From positions 1 through 23,546 of the forward strand of contig NZ_CALBSN010000189.1 of the NCBI RefSeq assembly GCF_937967675.1: DNA of 23,546 nt. Direction: 5' to 3'. The translations under genes were made by a program, and so were the position numbers. Below are positions 15,441-23,545 of the stretch, piece by piece. The first letter of the stretch is position 1; each line of letters starts with the position of its first letter. The notes below the pieces were generated by a model. The model worked only from the letters and a program-made list of their open reading frames with translations, did no database searches and was not told where the DNA came from. The stretch comes from an uncultured Flavobacterium sp. (GTDB lineage: Bacteria > Bacteroidota > Bacteroidia > Flavobacteriales > Flavobacteriaceae).

Positions 15441-16209
15441 CGGCTGCTATTTTTTGGGTAATATCTATAAATTCTTCTACCGAAAGTTGCTCCGGACGCA
15501 GGTCAAAGATACTATCTTCTTTTAAATTATCAGAAAAATTGAATGTTTTTAAGCTATTTCGCAATGTTTTTCTTCTTTGTTGAAAAGCAGTTTTTACTAC
15601 TCGGAAGAATAATTTTTCATCACATGGCAAAGAATAATCCGCTTTTCTTCTTAATCGCATTACACCAGAATCAACTTTTGGTGGAGGATTAAAAACACTT
15701 GGCGGAACAGTAAATAAATACTCTGCTTCATAAAAAGCTTGTGCTAAAACGGATAAGATTCCGTAAGTTTTACTTCCTTTTTTCTCGCAAATTCTTTCGG
15801 CTACTTCTTTTTGAAACATCCCAGCAAATTCCGGAATTTGATCGCGCATTTCTAAGGTTTTGAATACAATTTGTGTTGAAATATTATAAGGAAAATTTCC
15901 AATAATAGCAAATGGTTCTCCATTGAAAACTTCGTTTAAATTGTATTTTAAAAAGTCTTTCGAAATGATATGATTTTCCAATTTTGGATAATGTACGCCC
16001 AAATATTCTACCGATTCTTTATCGATTTCAATTACGAAGGTTTCGGTTGGTTTGTCCAATAAATATTTGGTTAAAACACCCATTCCTGGACCAATTTCCA
16101 AAATTTTAGAATAGCCTTCTAACGAAAGTGTATCGGCAATATCCTTTGCGATGCTTTCGTCTTTTAGGAAATGTTGTCCTAAGTGTTTTTTTGCGGTTAC
16201 TTTTTCCAT
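15430..16209 (-). CDS. rsmA: 16S rRNA (adenine1518-N6/adenine1519-N6)-dimethyltransferase
   Basis: 259 residues. RsmA (KsgA) dimethylates two adjacent adenines in helix 45 of 16S rRNA late in 30S assembly, using S-adenosylmethionine. Motifs appear in order: KKHLGQHFL at the N-terminus, motif I EIGPGMG (38-44), acidic EID (61-63) that holds the SAM ribose, motif IV GNFPYNIS (104-111), and the PPSVFNPPPKVDSGVMRL segment before the C-terminal helical domain. All are intact. The gene follows DUF4286 with a 1-bp gap and overlaps mgtE by 11 bp, a compact block on the minus strand. Confidence 0.97.
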   Translation of the reverse strand: MEKVTAKKHLGQHFLKDESIAKDIADTLSLEGYSKILEIGPGMGVLTKYLLDKPTETFVIEIDKESVEYLGVHYPKLENHIISKDFLKYNLNEVFNGEPFAIIGNFPYNISTQIVFKTLEMRDQIPEFAGMFQKEVAERICEKKGSKTYGILSVLAQAFYEAEYLFTVPPSVFNPPPKVDSGVMRLRRKADYSLPCDEKLFFRVVKTAFQQRRKTLRNSLKTFNFSDNLKEDSIFDLRPEQLSVEEFIDITQKIAADGV

Positions 16210-16210
16210 T

Positions 16211-16537
16211 TTAGTTTGTTTCTCCGTAAAATTCTTCCATCACCTCTAATTCCGTTCTAAAAGCTAACATTTTATCCGCAAAAAGTTGTAAGCCTTCTTG
16301 GCGTAATCTTGGTGCGTGATTTTTATAATAATCTTCTAATTTGGCTCTAGAATCGGTAAAATATTGAACGGCATAGGTTACGCCACCCATTTCTTCTTCC
16401 ACTAAAACTTTAACCATTTTAGCATTGGTAAATAAACCAGTTGATAAAACATCGTTAATATGTTTGTTCTGCATCCACTTTAACCAAGCGGAATGAATGC
16501 TTTCGTCTACGTTTATGGTTACGTTGTATATAATCAT
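16211..16537 (-). CDS. DUF4286 family protein
   Basis: 108 residues, soluble, with no signal peptide or membrane segment. The sequence MIIYNVTINVDESIHSAWLK, followed by MQNKHINDVLSTGLF and YAVQYFTDSRAKLEDYYKNH, fits DUF4286, a small ferredoxin-like alpha/beta fold of the dimeric alpha-beta barrel type. Function is unknown. It ends 1 bp before rsmA, and this adjacency is typical of Flavobacteriia to my knowledge. That suggests a housekeeping rather than accessory role. The 54-bp gap upstream shows no TAnnTTTG box, so it probably depends on transcription from the upstream TPR gene or serS. Confidence 0.88.
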   Translation of the reverse strand: MIIYNVTINVDESIHSAWLKWMQNKHINDVLSTGLFTNAKMVKVLVEEEMGGVTYAVQYFTDSRAKLEDYYKNHAPRLRQEGLQLFADKMLAFRTELEVMEEFYGETN

Positions 16538-16591
16538 TATTCTCGTTTAATCGTTTAACTAATTCTTTTCTCTTGTTTTTTCTTCTTTTCT

Positions 16592-18373
16592 CTAAATCGT
16601 CGAATCACCTCTTAGCATTCTATATTGTTTTCTACTTTCAGTATAATACAAACTATCTGGATGTTCTAATACTACTTTTTCGTATAATACTTTTGCTTTT
16701 TCGTTGTCTAAAAGATGTTTTCTATAAATCTCCGCCGAAAAGAATAAGGCTTCATCTTTATAAATTCCGTCTTTGTGATTGTCCAATATGTTCTGATAAT
16801 ATGTCAAAGCTGTATTGAAATCTCCTTTTTCTTCGTAAATTTTACCGACCTTGAATAAGGTTCCTTCTTCGATGCTTTCGCCTTTGTGTTTTTGTAAAAT
16901 GGCTAAAAAGAGTTGAAGCGCTTCTTCTTTTTTATTCTGATACAATTTTAAATTGGCTGTTGAATAGGCTTGAAGTGCAACTCGTAAACTGTCTTCGGCA
17001 GAATTATCTTGAATCAGCAAAAACATTTCAATCGCATCATTTGCAATTAACAAACTCGGCGATTGTTTTAAAACTTTTACTTGTTGCAATGTCCAATCGA
17101 AATCTTTTTTATAGAAGTTGGCTTTTGCTAATTTCAGACTGGCTTCATGTGCTAAAACATCGTTTTTCAAATTATCTTCTACTTGTGCATAATACAAGAT
17201 GGCTTGATTGAATTTTTCATCATACACCATAATATCCGCCAATTCCATTTTTACTTTTGCTTGTTCTCTGATGTTTAAAGTATTGTTTAAATAATCATTA
17301 AGCCTTTTTTTTGCAGCCTCCGAATTATTTAAATAAAATGCTTCAAATCTTGCAGTTAGTAAAACAATTTTTGTTAGATAAGGATTTTGATGATACTTTC
17401 CTAAAACGTTATTCAAACTACTATATATATCTTGATATTCATTAGGAAGAGCATTTTCTATTCGAGATGATAAAAGAAAATCATAAGCTTCAAGATGAAG
17501 TTGCGGATCTGTTGAATTATCTATGATAAATTGAAAAATAATTTTAGCATCTTCGTGCTGATTTTCTTCGACAGCTAATTTTCCTAGAATTATTATATTA
17601 TAAATGGTTTCAGGATTTCTCTTATAAACTGCTTTTTCTTGAATAAAGGCTTTTCCGTATTCTTTTTGTTGCACAAAAAACCAACTCAAGAATTGGTTCC
17701 AATATACATCTTGCGATTTTTGTGTTTTAAGTAATAAGTTTTTTCGAATAGTAGCCGCAAAAGAACCATCAGAATCGTCCATTAAAAAACGGGTCAGTTG
17801 GTTTTGAACCATTGAAGTTCCGTCAGGAGTGTTGAAACCATAATCTAATAGCTTGTTCAGCATAACTTCCAAATTGCCTAATTGCCCTTGAATCATGGCG
17901 GTTTGGTAATCAAAATTTAGATTTGGGTTTTTCTTTTGCGCGGTTTCATACGCTTTTAATGCCCAAGTTAACAATACTTTTTTCTCGAATGAATTAGCAA
18001 TTTGGTAGGCATAATTTGGCTCTTTTTCAATTTCTTGAATGGCTAATTCGTAATTTTTTTCTGCTTTATCCGTATTTTTTTGAAGTTGGTAATTGTAACC
18101 AAGTTCAACTAATAGTAATGGTTGGTTGTATTTGTCTTTTCTTTTGGTAATGGCGTTTTCCGCTTTGTCATATTGTTGCAATTGTTGGTAACATTCAATT
18201 ACTCTTTGGAAGAAGAAATAATTTGAAGGTTGTTTGGTCGAAATTTCCTCAAATAAAGAGAGTGCTTTCTGAAATTCGCCTTTTTCAAAATAGTCCATAG
18301 CCAACTGCTCATTCTGTGCCGAAACCCAAAACGAGGACAAAAACAAGATAAAAAAAGCTATTTTTTGCAACAT
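16592..18373 (-). CDS. Secreted tetratricopeptide repeat protein (long)
   Basis: 593 residues with a signal peptide ending near VSA-Q (residue 19). TPR-type helices run throughout. They are clearest at the N-terminus (AMDYFEKGEFQKALSLFEEI, YDKAENAITKRKDKY) and the C-terminus (GDFNTALTYYQNILDNHKDG, NEKAKVLYEKVVLEHPDSLY), where they resemble the YbgF/CpoB-type repeats of envelope scaffold proteins. No enzymatic domain is seen. It is periplasmic or outer-membrane associated by inference. The gene lies between serS and DUF4286 on the same strand. A 14-bp inverted repeat sits in the gap to serS, so it may be partly uncoupled from serS. Confidence 0.88.
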   Translation of the reverse strand: MLQKIAFFILFLSSFWVSAQNEQLAMDYFEKGEFQKALSLFEEISTKQPSNYFFFQRVIECYQQLQQYDKAENAITKRKDKYNQPLLLVELGYNYQLQKNTDKAEKNYELAIQEIEKEPNYAYQIANSFEKKVLLTWALKAYETAQKKNPNLNFDYQTAMIQGQLGNLEVMLNKLLDYGFNTPDGTSMVQNQLTRFLMDDSDGSFAATIRKNLLLKTQKSQDVYWNQFLSWFFVQQKEYGKAFIQEKAVYKRNPETIYNIIILGKLAVEENQHEDAKIIFQFIIDNSTDPQLHLEAYDFLLSSRIENALPNEYQDIYSSLNNVLGKYHQNPYLTKIVLLTARFEAFYLNNSEAAKKRLNDYLNNTLNIREQAKVKMELADIMVYDEKFNQAILYYAQVEDNLKNDVLAHEASLKLAKANFYKKDFDWTLQQVKVLKQSPSLLIANDAIEMFLLIQDNSAEDSLRVALQAYSTANLKLYQNKKEEALQLFLAILQKHKGESIEEGTLFKVGKIYEEKGDFNTALTYYQNILDNHKDGIYKDEALFFSAEIYRKHLLDNEKAKVLYEKVVLEHPDSLYYTESRKQYRMLRGDSTI

Positions 18374-18382
18374 AATTAAAAC

Positions 18383-18432
18383 AAATAATGTACTAAAGTA
18401 ACACTTTTTAGCGTCAAATTAGTACATTATTT
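18383..18432. repeat. 14-bp perfect inverted repeat between serS and the TPR gene
   Basis: AAATAATGTACTAA (18383-18396) and TTAGTACATTATTT (18419-18432) are exact reverse complements with a 22-nt spacer. It occupies most of the 74-bp gap downstream of serS. The AT-rich arms and long loop make it a poor classical terminator; it could be an operator or an mRNA-processing or attenuating hairpin. Confidence 0.8.
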
Positions 18433-18447
18433 TATAAAGATTAACGT

Positions 18448-19719
18448 TTAGTTAATGATATCAAATCCAGTATATTTTCTTAAAACTTCAGGAACTACGA
18501 TGCCTTCTGGTGTTTGGTAGTTCTCTAAAATTCCAGCTAATACTCTTGGTAAGGCTAATGAACTTCCGTTTAACGTGTGTGCCAATTGGTTTTTACCTTC
18601 TTTGTCTTTGAAACGTAATTTTAAACGATTTGCTTGGAAAGTTTCAAAATTAGAAACCGAACTAATTTCTAACCAACGCTCTTGTGCTGTTGAATACACT
18701 TCAAAATCATACGTTAAAGCAGAAGCAAAACTCATATCACCACCACATAATCTTAGAATTCTATATGGTAATTTTAATTCTTGTAAAATTCCTTTTACAT
18801 GTTCTACCATGCCATCTAATGCTTCATACGATTTATCAGGGTGTTCAATGCGAACGATTTCTACTTTATCAAATTGGTGTAAACGATTTAGTCCACGAAC
18901 GTGAGCACCATACGAACCTGCTTCGCGACGGAAACATGGCGTGTATCCTGTGCAAAGAACTGGTAAATCATTTTCGTTTAACAATACATCTCTAAAGATA
19001 TTCGTTACTGGAACTTCAGCTGTTGGGATTAAATACAAATCGTCAACACCTACATGGTACATTTGACCTTCTTTATCTGGTAATTGACCAGTTCCAAAAC
19101 CAGAAGCTTCGTTAACCATATGAGGAACTTGGTATTCTAAGTAACCAGCATCGGTATTTTTATCAAGGAAATAAGTGATTAAAGCACGTTGTAATTTAGC
19201 ACATTTTCCTTTGTAAACTGGGAAACCTGCACCTGTGATTTTTACGCCTAATTCGAAATCAATTAAATCGTATTTTTTTGCTAATTCCCAGTGAGGTAAA
19301 GCACCTTCGTGTAATTTAGGAATTTCACCTTCTTGATACACGTTTAAGTTTTCTTCAGGTGTTTTTCCTTCCGGAACGATGTCGGCTGGTAAATTAGGCA
19401 ATTTGTATAATTCTTCTTGTAATTTAGTGGCATATGTATTCAATACTTCGGTTAATTCTTTGTCTTTTTCACGAAGTTGAACCGATTTTTCTTTTAAGAT
19501 TTCAGCTTTTGCTTTTTCGCCACTTTTCATTAAATCTCCAATGTCTTTGGATAGCTTATTCGACTCGGATTTAATAGTATCTAATTCCACTTGAGTTGCT
19601 CTTCTTTTTTCGTCTAATGCGATAACTTCTTCAATCGCATTTTTAGCATCTAAGTTTTTCTTAGCTAATCGTTTTACTACTTCGTCTTTGTTTTCTCTAA
19701 TGTACGCTATCTGTAACAT
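18448..19719 (-). CDS. serS: Seryl-tRNA synthetase
   Basis: 423 residues, standard length. This class II synthetase charges tRNA-Ser (and tRNA-Sec) with serine in the cytoplasm. The N-terminal antiparallel coiled-coil arm (about 25-105) contacts the long variable arm of tRNA-Ser. Catalytic signatures: TAE (233-235), motif 2 FRREAGSYGAHVRGLNRLHQ (263-282), and motif 3 around NGSSLALPRVLAGILENYQ (384-402), with the ATP-binding Arg392. The serine-site segment SSVSNFETFQANRLKLRF is present. It starts at ATG 19719, about 22 bp after a perfect -7 box, and heads the minus-strand cluster. Confidence 0.98.
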   Translation of the reverse strand: MLQIAYIRENKDEVVKRLAKKNLDAKNAIEEVIALDEKRRATQVELDTIKSESNKLSKDIGDLMKSGEKAKAEILKEKSVQLREKDKELTEVLNTYATKLQEELYKLPNLPADIVPEGKTPEENLNVYQEGEIPKLHEGALPHWELAKKYDLIDFELGVKITGAGFPVYKGKCAKLQRALITYFLDKNTDAGYLEYQVPHMVNEASGFGTGQLPDKEGQMYHVGVDDLYLIPTAEVPVTNIFRDVLLNENDLPVLCTGYTPCFRREAGSYGAHVRGLNRLHQFDKVEIVRIEHPDKSYEALDGMVEHVKGILQELKLPYRILRLCGGDMSFASALTYDFEVYSTAQERWLEISSVSNFETFQANRLKLRFKDKEGKNQLAHTLNGSSLALPRVLAGILENYQTPEGIVVPEVLRKYTGFDIIN

Positions 19720-19741
19720 AATATATAGGATTTTAAAGATG

Positions 19742-19749
19742 CAAATTTA
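19742..19749 (-). promoter_or_regulatory. -7 box of serS
   Basis: TAAATTTG on the minus strand is a perfect TAnnTTTG, 22 bp upstream of the serS ATG. The nearest TTG is 30 bp upstream, too far for a normal -33 element. It probably drives the serS-TPR-DUF4286-rsmA-mgtE series. Confidence 0.55.
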
Positions 19750-19861
19750 AGGAATTGGATTTAGATAATACATAAAAAACAATTTCACTTACCTGTTTTT
19801 ATGAATTGATGAAATTCTTACAAAAAGCTGTGCCAAAATAAAGATATTGTTGTATATTCGC

Positions 19862-19889
19862 TTGATTTTTATGTAAATTGATAATTTTA
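19862..19889 (+). promoter_or_regulatory. Candidate promoter of the M1 aminopeptidase gene
   Basis: TTG (19862-19864) and TAATTTTA (19882-19889) are separated by 17 bp, a normal -33/-7 spacing; the -7 box has one mismatch (final A for G). Transcription would start about 65 bp before the ATG at 19963, leaving an AT-rich leader. The remaining part of the 243-bp divergent region 19720-19962 holds the serS box and nothing else I can identify. Confidence 0.4.
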
Positions 19890-19962
19890 AGCTTAATTCT
19901 GTTGGTTTTTAATAAAGTAAAATTACATAAAAGTTACCCCAAAAAATTTATAACCTACAAAA

Positions 19963-21894
19963 ATGAAAAAAATTACTTTAAATTTATTACTCTTATTTGG
20001 AGTTATCGGTTTTGCCCAAACGGATAATTCTGAATTTGATAGAATGGTAGAAGCAGAGATGAAGTCTGCTTCAGCAACCATAAATTTTAGAGCCAACCCC
20101 AATACCCAAAATTATGACATTAGTTATCATGAGTTGCGATTTAGCGTAGATCCTAACAATACCACCCCATATATTAGTGGAGTAGTTACTACAACTTTTA
20201 CTGCATTAAGTGATATGAGTGTTGTGACTTTTGATATGGCAACTGCTTTAGTAGTGAGTTCAGTAACAATGAATAGTTCTAACCTTACTTTTAGTCAAAG
20301 CAATTACGAGTTAAATATTAATTTACCTGCTACTTTGGCTACAGGTAATTCTGCAACAGTTGTAATTACATATGCAGGTTCTCCGCCTCAAGCAGAAGGA
20401 GCATTTACTAGAGGAACTCATAGTGGCACTCCAGTGATTTTTACACTTTCTGAACCTTACGGAGCAAGAGACTGGTGGCCTTGTAAACAAGATTTGAATG
20501 ATAAAGTAAATACAATAGATGTTTATATTACTGCTCCATCTGCTTATGTTAGTGTTTCTAATGGGATAGAGGTTTCTCAAACCGTATCTGGAGCAAATAA
20601 AACGACCCATTTTCATCATAATTATCCAATTCCAGCTTATTTAATTGCTATTGCCATAACAAACTATCAAATTTATAATCAGCAAGGAGGGTTAGGAACA
20701 GTTGCAAGTCCTTATTTTCCTATTGTGAATTATTTATATCCTGAAAGTTATGCTTCTGCAACTTCTGCAACTCAATTAGGAACTACTCCAACAATTATAA
20801 ATTTATATGAATCTTTATTGGAGCCTTATCCATTTAGAAATGAAAAATATGGACATGCTCAATTTGGTTGGGGTGGCGGAATGGAGCATACAACGGTTTC
20901 TTTTATGGGTAGTTTCGGAAGAAGTTTAATAGCTCATGAAATGGCACATCAATGGTTTGGTAATAAAATTACATGCGGTTCTTGGAAAGACATTTGGTTG
21001 AATGAAGGTCTTACAGAATATATGTCTGGATTAGTAGTTGAAAATTTAGACGGAGCGCCTTTATTTGTGACTTGGAAAACTAATAAAATAAATTCTATTA
21101 CATCACAAACTGCTGGATATGTATATCTTCAAGATTCTGATTTAACTAATGTAAATAGGATATTTTCGTCTAGATTAACATATGATAAAGGGTCCATGGT
21201 AACTCATATGTTGCGTTGGAAATTAGGTGATGCTGCATTTTTTCAAGCGTTAAAAAATTATTTAGCAGATTCTTCACTAGCTTATGGGTATGCGTTGACT
21301 GGAGATTTAAAATCACATTTAGAAAATGTATATGGTTCAAGTTTGACAGAGTTTTTTAACGATTGGATTTACATGCAAGGCTATCCTACATATACCATTA
21401 CGGCTCAGAATTGGGGAGCTGGTCAGGCAAAAATTACAGTAAGTCAAACACAATCGCATGCGTCAGTTTCTTTTTTTGAAATGCCTTTAGAAATTAGACT
21501 AACAAGTGCTGGAGGTGCAAATCATGATGTAGTTGTAAACAACACAGTTAATAATCAAGAATTTGTAGTGCCAGTTCCGTTTGTTGTGGCTGGAGTAACA
21601 TTTGATCCAAACAAGCATATTATTTCTAAAAATAATGTTGCCACTTTGTCAAACGAATCTTTTGATTTAGACCAAACTATTTCAGTTTATCCAAATCCCG
21701 CACATGACGAATTAAACATTATGATGCCTACGACTACTCAATTAGAAAAAATAGAAATATATAATACATTGGGTCAATTATTGGCAACACATCAAACAAC
21801 AGATTTCAGAATTGACAATTTAAGTTCGGGGATACACGTGATGAAAATCACCACTTCAGAAGGTGCAATTCATAAAAATTTTATAAAAAAATAG
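19963..21894 (+). CDS. Secreted M1 family metallo-aminopeptidase with T9SS sorting domain
   Basis: 643 residues. The signal peptide ends near GFA-Q (residue 18). The N-terminal beta domain is followed by GARDWWPCKQDLNDK and the M1 catalytic core. The exopeptidase motif, normally GxMEN, reads GGMEH (305-309). Zinc is bound by HEMAH (325-329), and Glu348 in NEGLTEY is the third ligand after the correct 18-residue spacing. Downstream RLTYDKGSMVTHML holds the catalytic Tyr. The C-terminal ~75 residues, from ISVYPNPAHDELN to the terminal IHKNFIKK, are a type A T9SS sorting domain. The enzyme should therefore cross the outer membrane and act on peptides at the surface or outside, probably for nutrition. 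The C-terminal ERAP-like helical domain is short compared with PepN. Confidence 0.94.
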   Translation: MKKITLNLLLLFGVIGFAQTDNSEFDRMVEAEMKSASATINFRANPNTQNYDISYHELRFSVDPNNTTPYISGVVTTTFTALSDMSVVTFDMATALVVSSVTMNSSNLTFSQSNYELNINLPATLATGNSATVVITYAGSPPQAEGAFTRGTHSGTPVIFTLSEPYGARDWWPCKQDLNDKVNTIDVYITAPSAYVSVSNGIEVSQTVSGANKTTHFHHNYPIPAYLIAIAITNYQIYNQQGGLGTVASPYFPIVNYLYPESYASATSATQLGTTPTIINLYESLLEPYPFRNEKYGHAQFGWGGGMEHTTVSFMGSFGRSLIAHEMAHQWFGNKITCGSWKDIWLNEGLTEYMSGLVVENLDGAPLFVTWKTNKINSITSQTAGYVYLQDSDLTNVNRIFSSRLTYDKGSMVTHMLRWKLGDAAFFQALKNYLADSSLAYGYALTGDLKSHLENVYGSSLTEFFNDWIYMQGYPTYTITAQNWGAGQAKITVSQTQSHASVSFFEMPLEIRLTSAGGANHDVVVNNTVNNQEFVVPVPFVVAGVTFDPNKHIISKNNVATLSNESFDLDQTISVYPNPAHDELNIMMPTTTQLEKIEIYNTLGQLLATHQTTDFRIDNLSSGIHVMKITTSEGAIHKNFIKK

Positions 21895-21915
21895 TTCTAA
21901 AATAAAATAATGATG

Positions 21916-21941
21916 AAAAGTAAGGTGAAAACCTTACTTTT
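21916..21941 (+). terminator. GAAA-tetraloop hairpin after the M1 gene (overlaps rseP -7 box)
   Basis: A perfect 11-bp stem AAAAGTAAGGT (21916-21926) with ACCTTACTTTT (21931-21941) closes on a GAAA tetraloop, 21 bp after the M1 stop. The T-run in the right arm is only four long and is followed by GTCG, so termination may be incomplete. Confidence 0.65.
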
Positions 21942-21942
21942 G
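21935..21942 (+). promoter_or_regulatory. -7 box of rseP embedded in the upstream hairpin
   Basis: TACTTTTG is a perfect TAnnTTTG, 22 bp before the rseP ATG at 21965. Seven of its eight bases belong to the right arm of the 21916-21941 hairpin. No TTG is found at the usual upstream distance. Confidence 0.55.
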
Positions 21943-21964
21943 TCGTATAAATAAATGCATAAAA

Positions 21965-23290
21965 ATGATTCAAGTAGCACAAATATTATTCATATTATCA
22001 GTTCTAGTAATTCTCCACGAATTTGGGCATTACATAACGGCTAAAATGTTCAAAGTACGAGTAGAGAAATTTTACTTGTTTATGGATGCTGGTTTTTCTT
22101 TAGTAAAAAAGAAAATAGGTGAAACAGAATGGGGAATCGGATGGTTGCCATTAGGAGGTTATGTAAAACTTTCAGGAATGATTGATGAAAGTATGGATAC
22201 TGAGCAAATGAATGCTCCAGCAGAACCTTGGGAATTCCGTTCAAAGCCAGCTTGGCAACGTTTGATTATTATGTTGGGTGGAATTATCGTGAATGTAATC
22301 TTGGCTTGGTTGATTTTTACCATTATGTATGCAACTGTTGGACAGAAATTCATTGCTACTGAAAAAATTCAAGAAAACGGATTAGCATTTGGCGAAGTAG
22401 GTCAGAAAGCAGGATTTAGAAATGGTGATAAAATTCTTTCAGTAGATGGAAAACACCAACCAAGTTTTAACCGATTGACATTAGATGTTTTACTTGGTGA
22501 TAAAGTTGAGGTAGAACGTAATGGTCAAAAAGTAGACGTGATTTTAACCGATGAGATGAAAGGTGAAATCATTAGCAAAGAAGGAAAAGAGTTTGTTGGT
22601 CCTCGTTTTTTAGGATCAGTAGTAGATTCTGTAGTTTCAAAATCGCAAGCTGAAATCGCAGGATTAAAAAAAGGAGATAAAATAAAAGCAGTAAACGGAA
22701 CATTCTTCAATTATCATGATGAATACAAAGAAAATATTTCTAAACATAAAAACGATAGTATTTCCTTATCTATTTTAAGAGGCACTGAAGTATTAACTTT
22801 AAAAGCCAAGGTAGATAAAGAAGGGAAATTAGGGTTCTTTAATAAACCCCTAGATAAATCAGATTACGAAGTAAATAATAAAATGTCTTTTGGGCAAGCA
22901 GTCCCAGCGGCGGTTAAAGAATCTTGGGCATTATTGGTTTACAACGTAAAACAATTTAAACTAATCTTGCGTCCTAAAACAGAAGCTTACAAACATGTTC
23001 AAAGTCCAATTGGAATTGCACGTCGTTTACCAGATACCTGGGATTGGGAATTCATATGGAATTTTACCGCTTTATTCTCAATCGGATTGGCCTTTATGAA
23101 CTTGTTACCAATACCCGGATTAGATGGAGGACACGCTTTATTTACAATAGTTGAAATGATTACGGGGAAAAAATTATCAGACAAAGCAGCAGGTTATGTT
23201 CAAACCGCTGGAATGATTATCTTGTTGACGCTAATGGCTTTAACTTTTGGAAAAGATATATACCAATTAGTGGTAGATAAACTTTTATAA
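21965..23290 (+). CDS. rseP: RIP metalloprotease RseP (site-2 protease)
   Basis: 441 residues. This intramembrane zinc protease of the M50 family cuts anti-sigma factors and remnant signal peptides within the inner membrane. HEFGH (18-22) in the first transmembrane helix supplies two zinc ligands and the catalytic Glu19. The second motif, MNLLPIPGLDGGH (378-390), supplies the Asp ligand. Two PDZ domains lie between: about 140-200 (QKAGFRNGDKILSVDGK) and about 215-285 (AEIAGLKKGDKIKAVNGTFF). Membrane helices are at about 5-24, 98-118, 370-392 and 412-435. Length and order match E. coli RseP. In the Bacteroidetes it is often found near dxr, which is not in this window. It appears to be monocistronic. 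Confidence 0.96.
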   Translation: MIQVAQILFILSVLVILHEFGHYITAKMFKVRVEKFYLFMDAGFSLVKKKIGETEWGIGWLPLGGYVKLSGMIDESMDTEQMNAPAEPWEFRSKPAWQRLIIMLGGIIVNVILAWLIFTIMYATVGQKFIATEKIQENGLAFGEVGQKAGFRNGDKILSVDGKHQPSFNRLTLDVLLGDKVEVERNGQKVDVILTDEMKGEIISKEGKEFVGPRFLGSVVDSVVSKSQAEIAGLKKGDKIKAVNGTFFNYHDEYKENISKHKNDSISLSILRGTEVLTLKAKVDKEGKLGFFNKPLDKSDYEVNNKMSFGQAVPAAVKESWALLVYNVKQFKLILRPKTEAYKHVQSPIGIARRLPDTWDWEFIWNFTALFSIGLAFMNLLPIPGLDGGHALFTIVEMITGKKLSDKAAGYVQTAGMIILLTLMALTFGKDIYQLVVDKLL

Positions 23291-23308
23291 TTTTTTCAAT
23301 AAAATAAT

Positions 23309-23338
23309 TTGCGATAACAAAAAATCAGTTTATATTTG
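23309..23338 (+). promoter_or_regulatory. Promoter of the tRNA-Asn genes
   Basis: TTG (23309-23311, part of TTTG) and TATATTTG (23331-23338) are separated by 19 bp: both elements are perfect and optimally spaced. This is the best match to the Bacteroidetes sigma-ABfr consensus in the window. Transcription would start near 23345, about 18 bp before the first tRNA. Confidence 0.8.
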
Positions 23339-23362
23339 CACTCGCTAAAAAGATAAACACCT

Positions 23363-23436
23363 TCCTCCTTAGCTCAGTTGGTTAGAGCATCTGACTGTTA
23401 ATCAGAGGGTCCTTGGTTCGAGCCCAAGAGGGGGAG
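23363..23436 (+). tRNA. tRNA-Asn (anticodon GUU), copy 1
   Basis: 74 nt that fold to a full cloverleaf. The acceptor is TCCTCCT with AGGGGGA (one G-T wobble), followed by T8 A9. The D-arm is GCTC/GAGC, the anticodon stem TCTGA/TCAGA and the loop CTGTTAA, giving anticodon GTT (23397-23399). The T-arm is CTTGG/CCAAG with TTCGAGC. Discriminator G73 is at 23436 and the 3' CCA is not encoded (CAA follows). Confidence 0.97.
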
Positions 23437-23471
23437 CAACTTTTTAGCAAAACATAAACCTTTGAGGTGAT

Positions 23472-23545
23472 TCCTCCTTAGCTCAGTTGGTTAGAGCATC
23501 TGACTGTTAATCAGAGGGTCCTTGGTTCGAGCCCAAGAGGGGGAG
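23472..23545 (+). tRNA. tRNA-Asn (anticodon GUU), copy 2
   Basis: Identical base for base to copy 1, 109 bp further on, with anticodon GTT at 23506-23508. The two are separated by a 35-nt spacer. The window ends one base after its discriminator G, so whether the array continues cannot be seen. It is probably cotranscribed with copy 1 from the 23309-23338 promoter. Confidence 0.97.

Noticed and set aside
23363..23545. The two tRNA copies as an attL/attR pair of an integrated element
   Set aside because: Both are complete, expressed-looking tRNAs with only a 35-nt spacer and no integrase; simple tandem duplication explains them.
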